Shown here one piece after another: positions 30,464 through 39,400 of a DNA stretch of 44,216 nt (positions are counted from its first letter, which is position 1; the number at the start of each line of letters is the position of its first letter). The notes under the pieces were generated by a model, which was not told the DNA's origin, did not search any database, and worked only from the letters and a program-made list of their open reading frames with translations. Origin of the DNA: a virus. The DNA lies in the IMG/VR virus record IMGVR_UViG_3300010396_000061, positions 1-44,216 of that record. One strand, given 5' to 3'. The translations under genes and the position numbers were made by a program.

Positions 30464-30895
30464 ATGAGGCCCGGGATCACACTGACCGACGGGACGACGA
30501 CCATCGTCGTCCCGCCTATGAACCTTCGCATCCAGACCGACGAAGAAAACGAGCAACATCTCGACCGGATTTTCCGTGGCGATATCACCGACGGCAAAGC
30601 ATTCACGAATTCGTGCATCACGATTCTGCTCGCCTGCGCGCGGCTCAATCACCCGGATCTGAAGCGAGAGACGCTGCTTGATGTGGTGGACGCTGCAGAC
30701 CTAGGCAAGCTCGTTTCCTCCGTGCTGTCCAAGAGCGGGTTCAAGCCACGCCCTTTGGGGGAAACGAGCGCGGAGCAGGAGGCTCCGGCGAACCCATCAC
30801 CCGCGCCCGCATCATCGGACAGCTCGTCAATGCCACCGGATGGTTCCCCGACGACATCCTCGACCGACTCACCTGGGGCGATTACGCCGATCTGA
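30464..30895 (+). CDS. Tail assembly chaperone, short form (gpG-like)
   Basis: 143 residues in the zero frame, starting MRPGITLTDGTTTIVVPPMN. It ends Pro/Ser-rich and disordered after residue about 98, where a slippery site lies. It is the abundant short chaperone of tape measure assembly, as in lambda gpG. Confidence 0.8.
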   Translation: MRPGITLTDGTTTIVVPPMNLRIQTDEENEQHLDRIFRGDITDGKAFTNSCITILLACARLNHPDLKRETLLDVVDAADLGKLVSSVLSKSGFKPRPLGETSAEQEAPANPSPAPASSDSSSMPPDGSPTTSSTDSPGAITPI

Positions 30896-31038
30896 CGACG
30901 TACTGGCTGGATCATCCCCCGGTGCAATGGATGGTGCAGGCTTACCTTGGCATCAAACCGAAGGAAGAGGTGCGCATGCCAACGCAGGAAGAGTGCACGG
31001 CCTACCTCGAAACCATGGCAGCAAAAGCCAAGAAATAG
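30464..31038 (+). CDS. Tail assembly chaperone, -1 frameshift form (gpGT-like)
   Basis: Slippage at C-CCT-TTG (30751-30757) or T-TTG-GGG (30754-30760) continues as FGGNERGAGGSGEPITRARI, IIGQLVNATGWFPDDILDRL, TWGDYADLTTYW, ending in TAG at 31036-31038, about 191 residues. The -1 frame is clearly protein-like and has no start of its own. The expected ratio of forms controls tape measure assembly. Confidence 0.85.
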
Positions 31039-31047
31039 GCCTTCCGG

Positions 31048-31314
31048 ATGCACGTTTTTAGGGTGTACGCTTCGCGCACCAAACACATTCGGAATTGCGT
31101 CGTGGACACTGCATTGCTGTGCGTCATCCTGCTTGCCGCAGTGGCGGTGTATTTCATTCCTTCCTTCGTGGCAAGGATGCGTCACCACCATAACGAAAAC
31201 GCCATCGTCATCATCAATTTCTTTCTTGGCTGGACGTTCATCGGATGGGTTGTGGCGCTCGCATGGGCTTTTTCTAGCCAACCTGCGCAATCTGTCGAAA
31301 AAACGCCGACGTAA
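31048..31314 (+). CDS. Superinfection immunity-like membrane protein
   Basis: 88 residues from ATG 31048, or about 70 from GTG 31102, which fits the family better. Two membrane helices: VDTALLCVILLAAVAVYFIP and, after SFVARMRHHHNENAIVI, NFFLGWTFIGWVVALAWAF. This YFIPS..A..R.H.N...I..LN..LGWT..GW..AL.WA pattern is the T4 Imm/superinfection-immunity family. Base use is less GC-rich than its neighbours, and it interrupts the tail genes, as morons do. Confidence 0.78.
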   Translation: MHVFRVYASRTKHIRNCVVDTALLCVILLAAVAVYFIPSFVARMRHHHNENAIVIINFFLGWTFIGWVVALAWAFSSQPAQSVEKTPT

Positions 31315-31341
31315 TCGCGACTCCTCCAGATCCCATTCAAG

Positions 31342-31366
31342 GCCGCCTTCGGGCGGCTTTTCTTTT
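31342..31366 (+). terminator. Terminator between the moron and the tape measure
   Basis: GCCGCC-TTCG-GGCGGC followed by TTTTCTTTT, ending 16 bp before the tape measure ATG. Confidence 0.8.
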
Positions 31367-31381
31367 GCCTGAGAAACGCGC

Positions 31382-34171
31382 ATGGCATCGAATGACGAAG
31401 AAATCCGCGTAGCCATCACCGCGCAGGCCGACCAGTTCAATGCGGCGATGACCGAGGCGGGCGTGTCTGCGGAAGGCTTGGCAGCCCAGCTTCAGGCGGC
31501 GAACATCGACATCGTGGCGCAGGGCGCCGCTCTCCAGCGATTGGACGCGGCGTTTGCGGGGCCGATCAACACCGCTAAGCAATTGGCCGAGGCCGAAGGC
31601 GCACTCGATGCAGCGATGCGCGTCGGCGCGATCACCGCCGAACAACAGGCGGGATATCTTGCGCAGGTATCGGCATCGCAGGCCGCGGTAGCCGAGACGG
31701 CGCAGCTTGCGGCAGGCGCCACCGAGGAACTGGCGACCGCGCAGACCGTCACGGGCGGCACGGCGCGCGAATTGGGCGTCCTGATCGGAGAGTTGGCCCG
31801 CGGCAACTACACGCGCTTGGAAGGCTCCACGATCACGCTGGCGAACCGGACCGGCGTCCTCGCCCAGGCATTCACGCCGCTCGGCCTCTCTGTGTTGGCT
31901 GCGGGCGGCAGCCTCGTCGCCATGATTGCGTGGATGGCAGAGGGAGCGGAGGAAGCCGACAAACTGCGTGCCTCACTGATCGCGACCGGTGATTCCTCCG
32001 GGTACAGCTACGGCCAACTCCGGCAACTCGCCGACTCGCTGCGATCTTCAGTGACGACGGCCGGTGAGGCGGACCAGGCGGTTCTGAAGCTGTCGCAATC
32101 GGGCCGCTTCATGGGCGATTCCTTGGCCGAAGCCGCACGTGGCGCGGTGGACATGGCGGCGCTCACCGGACAATCGATCGACAAGGTGGTGGGTGACTTC
32201 GAAAAGCTGGCCGAAAACCCGGTCAAGGCAATCAAGACGCTCAACGATCAGTACAACCTGATCAGCCCCTCCGAGGCCGCAGAGATCAAGCGATTGCAGG
32301 ACGAGGGGAATGTTGCCGAGGCCGCTGCGCGCGCGATCCGCGACGTGGCGCAGGCCGAACAGCAGCGTACTGCGCAACTCGCGCAAGGCGAGGGATTCGT
32401 CGGTCGGTTCGTGAACTCCTGGAAGTCCGGGTTCTCGAACATGAAGGCCGCAGTCATGAACTGGGGCGCGCCGGAGACGCTGCAGCAGCAGCTCAGCGCC
32501 ACGAACAAGGAGCTGAACGACTTCATCAGTCATGCGCAGGCCCGCTTCAAGGAAGTGAACGGGAAGGTGGAATTCGATCCCACGGGCGCGAGCACTGTTT
32601 ACGTTCAGCAGGTCAACGCGCTGTTGGAGCGTCGCGAAGGGTTGTTGCGTCAGCTCACCGCTGAACAGCAGAAGCAGAAGGCCACCGCATCACAGACCCA
32701 GCAAAACAAGAACGGCGTCGACAGCGCTCTCGGCAACGAAACGAAGGACCTTGAGGCCGAGCTGCGTCGGCGTGAGGCCGACCAGCAGATCAGCTACGAC
32801 AAGCGGCTGACGTTCGAGCAAAGCTACTGGCAAGACGTCCTCATGTCCTCGAAAGAGGGGAGTGCCCAGTACGTCGAGGCGTGGCAGCGCGTCCAGAGTC
32901 TGCAGGAACAGGTCGACCACGCGCGCACGGCCGATGTGAAGCGCCAGCAGGCCGAGCAGACGCAAGCCGAGCGACAGGCCGCGGAAGCACGGCGACGCGC
33001 CAATGCCGAGGAGATGAACGAGTTGGAGGAGGAGCGCGCGGCGACGCAAGCCAAGACCGCCGAACGCATCCAGGCCGACGCCGCGATCCTTGCCAGTGCC
33101 ACACGCCTTTACGGAGCGATGTCGTCGGAACAGCGTCGCGCCATACAGCAGATGGTCGCCGACGGTCGCGCCTACGATGCGGCCGTACTGCAACAGCAGG
33201 AGGGGGCGCTGCAGACGCAGGTACGCGTCGATGAGGCCGCTGCGAACGAGAAGCGCGCTGCAGCACAGCAGGCACTTGCTGACGGGCGCATCACGGCACA
33301 ACAGGCGCTGGCTATCGAGGAGGACGCGAACCAGCAGGCGCTGAACTCCTACGCCCAATACATCGCCGCCAAGATCGCACTTGACCAAGGCAGCGTGCCG
33401 GCGCTGAACAAAGACGCGCAGGACTGGGTGACGTTTTCGGCATCGATGACAAAGCGCATGCAGCAGGATCAGCAAACCTCCGCGCGCCAAATTCAGCAGC
33501 AGTGGATGCACGCCTTCCGACCGATCACGCAAGCCTTTGACCAGTCCATCACCGGCATGATCCAAGGCACCAAGACCCTGTCTCAGGCGTGGCACAGCCT
33601 GATGGCCGACCTGCTCATGTCGGAGATTCGGGCCGGCGCACAGCGGTTGTCGCAATGGATCGCGACGGAGATGGCCAAGAAGGCAGCAAGCGCGGCCAGC
33701 ACACAGTCGATCGTTGCGATCCAGGCCGCAGGCGCCGCCGAAAGCAAGACCATCGACGCCACGACCGGCAAGAGCCAGATCGGCACCGCGGCGGCCACCG
33801 GTGCGGCCAAGGCCTACCAGGCGATGGTGGGGATTCCCTATGTCGGCCCGATCATCGCGCCGATTGCGGCGGCGGTCGCCTTCGCCGGCATCGAGGCCTT
33901 CGGCGGCAGCATCAGCTCGGCGGCCGGCGGCTGGGACCGCGTCCCGGTGGACGACGCGCCGGCACTGCTCCACCGGAACGAGATGGTGCTCCCCGCCAAT
34001 CTGGCCGACCGGGTGCGCGGGATGACCGATCAAGGTGGCGGTGGAGGCGATACCCATCACCACCACTACAACATCAACACGGTAGATGGCCGCAGCCTCA
34101 AGGACACGCTGCGTCGCAACCCGCACCTGTTGGCTGATGCTGCGATGCATGCGAAGCGCAAGGGGTACTGA
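31382..34171 (+). CDS. Tape measure protein
   Basis: 929 residues, sized for a tail of roughly 140 nm by the usual relation of residues to length. N-terminal coiled regions (VAITAQADQFNAAMTEAGVS), a hydrophobic stretch at about 160-185 (LGLSVLAAGGSLVAMIAWMA), long Gln/Ala/Glu coiled coils in the centre, and a C-terminal membrane-compatible region (GIPYVGPIIAPIAAAVAFAG). C-terminus GGWDRVPVDDAPALLHRNEM, VLPANLADRVRGM matches lambda-type tape measures. Confidence 0.9.
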   Translation: MASNDEEIRVAITAQADQFNAAMTEAGVSAEGLAAQLQAANIDIVAQGAALQRLDAAFAGPINTAKQLAEAEGALDAAMRVGAITAEQQAGYLAQVSASQAAVAETAQLAAGATEELATAQTVTGGTARELGVLIGELARGNYTRLEGSTITLANRTGVLAQAFTPLGLSVLAAGGSLVAMIAWMAEGAEEADKLRASLIATGDSSGYSYGQLRQLADSLRSSVTTAGEADQAVLKLSQSGRFMGDSLAEAARGAVDMAALTGQSIDKVVGDFEKLAENPVKAIKTLNDQYNLISPSEAAEIKRLQDEGNVAEAAARAIRDVAQAEQQRTAQLAQGEGFVGRFVNSWKSGFSNMKAAVMNWGAPETLQQQLSATNKELNDFISHAQARFKEVNGKVEFDPTGASTVYVQQVNALLERREGLLRQLTAEQQKQKATASQTQQNKNGVDSALGNETKDLEAELRRREADQQISYDKRLTFEQSYWQDVLMSSKEGSAQYVEAWQRVQSLQEQVDHARTADVKRQQAEQTQAERQAAEARRRANAEEMNELEEERAATQAKTAERIQADAAILASATRLYGAMSSEQRRAIQQMVADGRAYDAAVLQQQEGALQTQVRVDEAAANEKRAAAQQALADGRITAQQALAIEEDANQQALNSYAQYIAAKIALDQGSVPALNKDAQDWVTFSASMTKRMQQDQQTSARQIQQQWMHAFRPITQAFDQSITGMIQGTKTLSQAWHSLMADLLMSEIRAGAQRLSQWIATEMAKKAASAASTQSIVAIQAAGAAESKTIDATTGKSQIGTAAATGAAKAYQAMVGIPYVGPIIAPIAAAVAFAGIEAFGGSISSAAGGWDRVPVDDAPALLHRNEMVLPANLADRVRGMTDQGGGGGDTHHHHYNINTVDGRSLKDTLRRNPHLLADAAMHAKRKGY

Positions 34172-34209
34172 TTCAGCAACACCGCTGATCGATCACCACT
34201 CCACCAAAC

Positions 34210-34250
34210 GAAAGCCCCGGCAGCGCGAACTGACCGGGGCTTTCTGTTTC
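34210..34250 (+). terminator. Terminator after the tape measure
   Basis: An 11-bp stem GAAAGCCCCGG (34210-34220) / CCGGGGCTTTC (34234-34244) with a 13-nt loop, then TGTTTC. Confidence 0.75.
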
Positions 34251-34276
34251 CGCCCCTGCAGCACCAGGAGAGGACG

Positions 34277-34426
34277 TTGCGAAAGTATACCAAGGGCAAA
34301 TTGACCGTGAGCAAACAAGGCATCCAGTTCGACGGGATTTTCTCCCCGTGGCTGCGTTTCTGCGTGGGGCTTGCCATTGTGCTGTTGGCGCTCGCGCCAC
34401 TGATCCATGCGATTCGGTGGTGGTGA
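34277..34426 (+). CDS. Small membrane protein with a TTG start
   Basis: 49 residues: (TTG)RKYTKGKLTVSKQGIQF, DGIFSPWLRF, then one hydrophobic helix (CVGLAIVLLALAPLIHAI) and RWW. AGGAGAGG lies 3 nt before the TTG, which decides the start. The stop is 1 bp before the next ATG. It may be another moron. No family is recognised. Confidence 0.6.
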   Translation: MRKYTKGKLTVSKQGIQFDGIFSPWLRFCVGLAIVLLALAPLIHAIRWW

Positions 34427-34427
34427 C

Positions 34428-35006
34428 ATGTCCTACAACGTCTTCCCTACCTTCGCTGGTCGAGGGTGGGGCATCAAGAAGCGCCCGATCACCCGGACAC
34501 TGATCCAGCAGGCCGACTCCGGCGCCGAATACCGCACGCAGCGCTACCAGTACCCGCTGTACGAGTTCGACATCGCAATCCCGTACCTCACGCAGGCGGA
34601 TTCCGACACGCTGATCGGCTTCTACAACCAGCAGGGCGGCCCGTTCCAGCCGTTCTACTTCAGCGCCGACAACGACAACAGCGTGACGAATCACGCGTTC
34701 GGCACCGGCGACGGCACCACGACGCAGTGCCAACTGACGAAGGCGAACGGGAGTTACTGGAGCGAGCCGATTGCCGGGGTGCAGGGCACGCCGACGATCT
34801 ACGTCAACGGCACGCCGACGACGCCCTCGTCCATCTCGCCCTCGGGCCTTGTGACCTTCAGCGCCGCGCCGGCCAGCGGCGCCGCGCTCACCTGGACCGG
34901 CCAGTACTACTACCTGCTGCGCTTCAAGGATGACCAGATCGAGACCACGCAGACGCTCTCGCAGATCTACGAGGCGACCACGCTGACGCTGCGGAGCGTG
35001 CGATGA
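34428..35006 (+). CDS. DUF2460 minor tail protein
   Basis: 192 residues, MSYNVFPTFAGRGWGIKKRP, then YQYPLYEFDIAIPYLTQADS, NQQGGPFQPFYFSADNDNSV and YYLLRFKDDQIETTQTLSQI. This is the DUF2460/TIGR02217 family seen before tail tip genes in many phages and gene transfer agents. It forms part of the distal tail. ATGA overlap downstream. Confidence 0.88.
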   Translation: MSYNVFPTFAGRGWGIKKRPITRTLIQQADSGAEYRTQRYQYPLYEFDIAIPYLTQADSDTLIGFYNQQGGPFQPFYFSADNDNSVTNHAFGTGDGTTTQCQLTKANGSYWSEPIAGVQGTPTIYVNGTPTTPSSISPSGLVTFSAAPASGAALTWTGQYYYLLRFKDDQIETTQTLSQIYEATTLTLRSVR

Positions 35007-35998
35007 AGACCGTCAGCGGCGCCTTCCTGACCATGCTGCAGGACAACGCCTCGCTGGTGCAGGCCGACCTCTACACGATCACCCTGAGCAGCGGCACCGT
35101 GCTGCGCTACACGTCCGCGCAGCAGCCCATCGTGTACGGCGGCAACACCTATGCCGCAGCGCTCCTGGACAGCGCGCCGGGCTTCCACCGCGGGCAGTGG
35201 CGCTGCTCGCGCGGGCTGAACGCCGACGATCTCGAAGTCGACATCCTCTACGACGCGACGACGCGCATCCTCGGCCTGACGCCGGCCGCGTTCGCCGCAG
35301 CGGGTGGCTTCGACCTCGCGAGGATCCAGGTCGACAAGGCGATGGCGCCGGACTGGTCGAACCCGGTCGTGAACGGCGTCGTGAACGTCTTCACCGGCAT
35401 CGTGGCCGAGACGAAGAGTGGCGACAGCAAGGTCGCCTTGACGGTCAACTCCATGACCGTGCTGCTGAACGCCGCTTTCCCGCGCAATTACTTCCTGCCG
35501 CAGTGCAACCACGCGCTGTTCGACGGCGGCTGCGGCCTCGCCAAGACGTCCTACGCGGTCAGCGGCACAGTCAGCTCCACCGGTGGCGCGCCTGCCGTCG
35601 GCGCCTTCAACTCATCCTGCACGCAGGCCGACGGCTGTTTCGCGCTGGGCAGCGTCGTGTGGACTTCAGGCGTCAATGCGGGACTGACGAGCGTGGTGAA
35701 GACCTACGCCAACGCGAACGGCGCGTTCGCGCTGATCTATCCGCTGCCGGCGATCCCGGCGGTCGGCGACACCTTCACCGCCTACCCGGGCTGCGACAAG
35801 ACGCAGACGACCTGCACCTCTAAGTTCGGCAACGCCGCGAAGTTCCGCGGCTTCCCCTACGTGCCCACACCGGAGACGTTGGAGGTGGGCGGCACGGGCA
35901 GCCAGCCGCCGACGCCCACGGGCGGCATGGGCGGTGCCGGCATTCCCCACATCGGCCGAGGCCCGGGCGGCCTGGCTGGCAACTTCAAGCAGCAGTAG
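35003..35998 (+). CDS. DUF2163/BR0599 minor tail protein
   Basis: 331 residues. N-domain DUF2163 (YGGNTYAAALLDSAPGFHRG, LEVDILYDATTRILGLTPAA); C-domain with the conserved YPGCDKTQTTCTSKFGNAAK, FRGFPYVP of the BR0599 family (Cys pair near 270). The C-terminus is Gly/Pro-rich. It works with the DUF2460 and NlpC proteins at the tail tip. Ends in TAG. Confidence 0.87.
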   Translation: MKTVSGAFLTMLQDNASLVQADLYTITLSSGTVLRYTSAQQPIVYGGNTYAAALLDSAPGFHRGQWRCSRGLNADDLEVDILYDATTRILGLTPAAFAAAGGFDLARIQVDKAMAPDWSNPVVNGVVNVFTGIVAETKSGDSKVALTVNSMTVLLNAAFPRNYFLPQCNHALFDGGCGLAKTSYAVSGTVSSTGGAPAVGAFNSSCTQADGCFALGSVVWTSGVNAGLTSVVKTYANANGAFALIYPLPAIPAVGDTFTAYPGCDKTQTTCTSKFGNAAKFRGFPYVPTPETLEVGGTGSQPPTPTGGMGGAGIPHIGRGPGGLAGNFKQQ

Positions 35999-36001
35999 CG
36001 C

Positions 36002-36427
36002 ATGACCGCCGCCTCGCCGCATGCATCCGCCATCGTCGCGGAGGCCTTGTCATGGGTGGGCACGCCGTACCACCACGCTGCGGGCGTGAAGGGCGTCGGC
36101 GTCGACTGCGCCATGTTGCCGGTGCGCGTGTTCGTCGGCCTCGGCCTCGTGCCGCCCTTCGACCCGCGCCCCTACCCCCACGACTGGATGCTGCACCGGG
36201 ACGAGGAGCGCTATCTCGGCTGGGTCGAGCGCTTCGCCGATCGCGTGGAAGAGGGCGCCCCGGGCGACGTGGTGCTGTTCCGTGTCGGCCGGTGCCTCGC
36301 GCACGGCGGCATCGTCATCGAACCCGGCGTGATGGTGCACGCCGACCTGCACGCCGGCCGGGTCGAGCGGTGCGACATCCGTCGCTGGGCTGACCGCATC
36401 GGCGGCTACTGGAGAATCCGCGAGTGA
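36002..36427 (+). CDS. NlpC/P60 tail peptidase (gpK-like)
   Basis: 141 residues. Catalytic Cys36 in GVGVDCAMLPV and His101 in LAHGGIVIEPG, with PGDVVLF between. Such tail enzymes cut peptidoglycan during DNA entry or help tip assembly. Start ATG at 36002, 3 bp after the previous stop; the stop overlaps the next GTG. Confidence 0.87.
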   Translation: MTAASPHASAIVAEALSWVGTPYHHAAGVKGVGVDCAMLPVRVFVGLGLVPPFDPRPYPHDWMLHRDEERYLGWVERFADRVEEGAPGDVVLFRVGRCLAHGGIVIEPGVMVHADLHAGRVERCDIRRWADRIGGYWRIRE

Positions 36428-39400
36428 GCAACCTTTTCGGTGGAGGCGCGAAGGTCGCCTCGATGACGCCCACGCGCGCCATGGGCATCCAGTTCATGTC
36501 GTCGCAGTACGGCCCCCCGGTGCCCGTCGTCTATGGCACCGGCAAGGTCGGCGGACAGTGCCAGTGGTACGGCGATTTCACGTCGACCGCGCACTCGCAG
36601 AAGACGGGCAAGGGCGGTGGCGGATCCAGCAACAGCAGCTACACCTACAGCGCCTCGTTCATGCTCGGCCTGTGCGAGGGCCCGATCACCAGCATCGGCA
36701 CGGTCTACGACGGCACGTCCACCGTCAGCCTGTCGTCCGTGGGCGCCGTCACCGCGACCGGCACCGCCGGCCAGGCGCCGTGGTCGCACCTCTCCGGCTC
36801 CGCCGCGCTCGGCTACAGCCAGACGGCCTGGATCGCGGTGCAGAACCTGCAGCTCGGCTCCAGCGCGAGCCTGCCGAACTGGAATGTCGAGGTCACCGGC
36901 CTGCACCCCTACACGGGATCAAGCGACGCCAACCCGGCCGACATCCTCACCGACATCTGTACGGACACCTCGCACGGCATCAACTTCAACTACCTCGGCA
37001 CGCTGACCCAGTACAGCAACTACTGCGTGGCAACGGGCCTGCTGCTGTCGCCGGTCTACGACCAGGAGCAGACCGCCCAGCAGACGCTTGACGACCTGTT
37101 CAAGTTCACCAACAGCGCGGCGTACTTCAGCGAGGGCGTGCTCAAGGTCGTCCCCTACGGCGACACCGCCGTGACGGGCAACGGCGTGACCTACACGCCG
37201 AACAACTCGCCACTGGTGAACCTCGGCACGGCCGACTACATCGTGAGCCCGGGCGAGGACCCCATCCAGATCACGCGCAAAGCGCCAGCCGACGCCATGA
37301 ACATGGTGCGCGTGCAGTTCCAGGACCGCACGAACACTTATCACGACTCGGTGGTGGTGGCGTCGATCGACGAGGACGTGATCGTCAACGGCGGCCGTGC
37401 CGACACCACTGAAGACGTCAGCATGTGCAAGGTGGCGGCGACGGCGCGGTTCATCGCGCAGAACCTGGTGCAGCGGTCGTTCTTCATCCGCAACACCTAC
37501 GAATTCAAGCTCGGGTGGCGCTACTGCTACCTGGAGCCGATGGATATCGTCACGCTGACGGACCCGAACACCGGCCTCAATCTCTGGCCCGTGCGCATCG
37601 TCGACGTGACCGAGGACGAGAGCGGCGACCTGTCGATCACCGCGGAGGAATACCCGGAGGGCGTCGGCCACAGCGCGATCTACAACACGCAGCCGAACAA
37701 CGGCGGCAGCGTCGACCCGAACGCCGACCCGGGCGCGGTGAACCCGCCCTACATCTTCCGCGGTCCCGGCTTCCTGGTGTCGAACGCCGGCCCAGAGATC
37801 TGGCTCGCGATCAACGGCTCGAACCCCTTGTGGGGCGGCGCTGACGTCTACCTCAGCCACGACGGCACCAGTTACAGCTACGCGGGCACCGTGGCGCAGC
37901 CTGCGCGCTACGGGGCGCTCGCCACGGCGTTGCCGACCGGCGCCGACCTGGACACCACGAACACGCCGGAAGTGACCGTCTACGCGCCGGCGCAGCTGCT
38001 GGGCGGTTCGCAGGCGGATGCTGACAACCTCGTCACGCTGGCGATGGTCGACACCGAGATCGTCAGCTACGAGACCTCGACGCTCGTCGGCACGGAGACC
38101 TACCAGCTCGGCTACCTGCGTCGCAGCGCGTACGGCTCGGCAGTGGCCACGCACAGCGCTGGCGCTCCGTTCGTCCGGCTCGACGACGCGATCTTCCGCC
38201 TCCCGATCGACCCGTCGCTGATCGGCCAGACGGTCTACCTCAAGTTCCTGTCGATCAACGCCTTCGGTCGCACCCCGCGCACCTTGGCCGGCGAGACGGC
38301 CTACACCTACGTCGTCGGCACGAACGTCGAACTGCCTGACGTGCCGCCCGTGCCGGCTTCCTTCGGCACGCAGGGCATCGCCGATGGCGTCAACATCACC
38401 TGGAACAACACCAACCCGTCCGCGGTTGGCTGCACCTCCATCGAGCGTTCCACAGCTTCAGGCGGTCCATGGACGGTGATCGCGCAGGTCGGCCCGACCA
38501 CCACCGGGTACACCGACCACTTCACGAGCGGCGCGACGTACTACTACCGCGCCCGCGCGCGCGGTCCTCTGGTGTCGTCCGGTTGGTCCGCCTACACGAG
38601 CGTGTTCAACAGCTCGGGCACGAACGTCAACGCCATCAGCGCCACGGCCAACACCGCCAACACCCTCGCCACCCAAGCCCCGATCATTAATGGCGGTTTC
38701 GACGCGACGCCCTACGGCACCGGCTGGACGATGGATTCGCAGTGGACGGTGAAGTCGGACGGCCTTGGCCCCGGTGTCGGGCCTGGCTATGCGCAGTTCA
38801 CGCCGAACGGCTCGAACGGAGCGATCTACAACGGCGGTCGCGTCGGCGTCGTTACGGGACAGACCTACAAGACGCAGGCGCTCATCCGAGCGACCGCGGC
38901 GAACGGTGACGCCTACGCGCGTATCCGCTGGCTGGACGCCACGGGCACCGAGATCGCGCACAAGAATGGCAACGTCATCACCGGCTCCGTCACGACTGGC
39001 TCCTATGCGATCGACCAGGCGCCCTCGGGCGCCGTCTACGCGGCAACCAGCATCGAGGTGGATAGCTGCACGACGGGTACGTACCAAATCGACAACGTGG
39101 TGGCGACGTTGCAGCCGTCCACCGTCGACGAAGTGCCTGATGGATCCACCTATGGGCGGCCATGGCTGTCACGTCTTAATGGCGGTCGCCCATGGATCGA
39201 TTTCAGCGAAGCGATCCATGCGAACAAGACACAAGACTTCGTGCCCGATGGCTCGACCTACCTGCGATCGATCCAGCTCTCGCATGCGGCCGGCGCGCTT
39301 ACGGTGGACAACGCGACGTTCCAGCAATCCGCATCGACAGGCTGGACTGTTTCATCCGGAGCTAGCTCGTACACGCAGAGCGCCAGCCCGTCGCCAAGTA

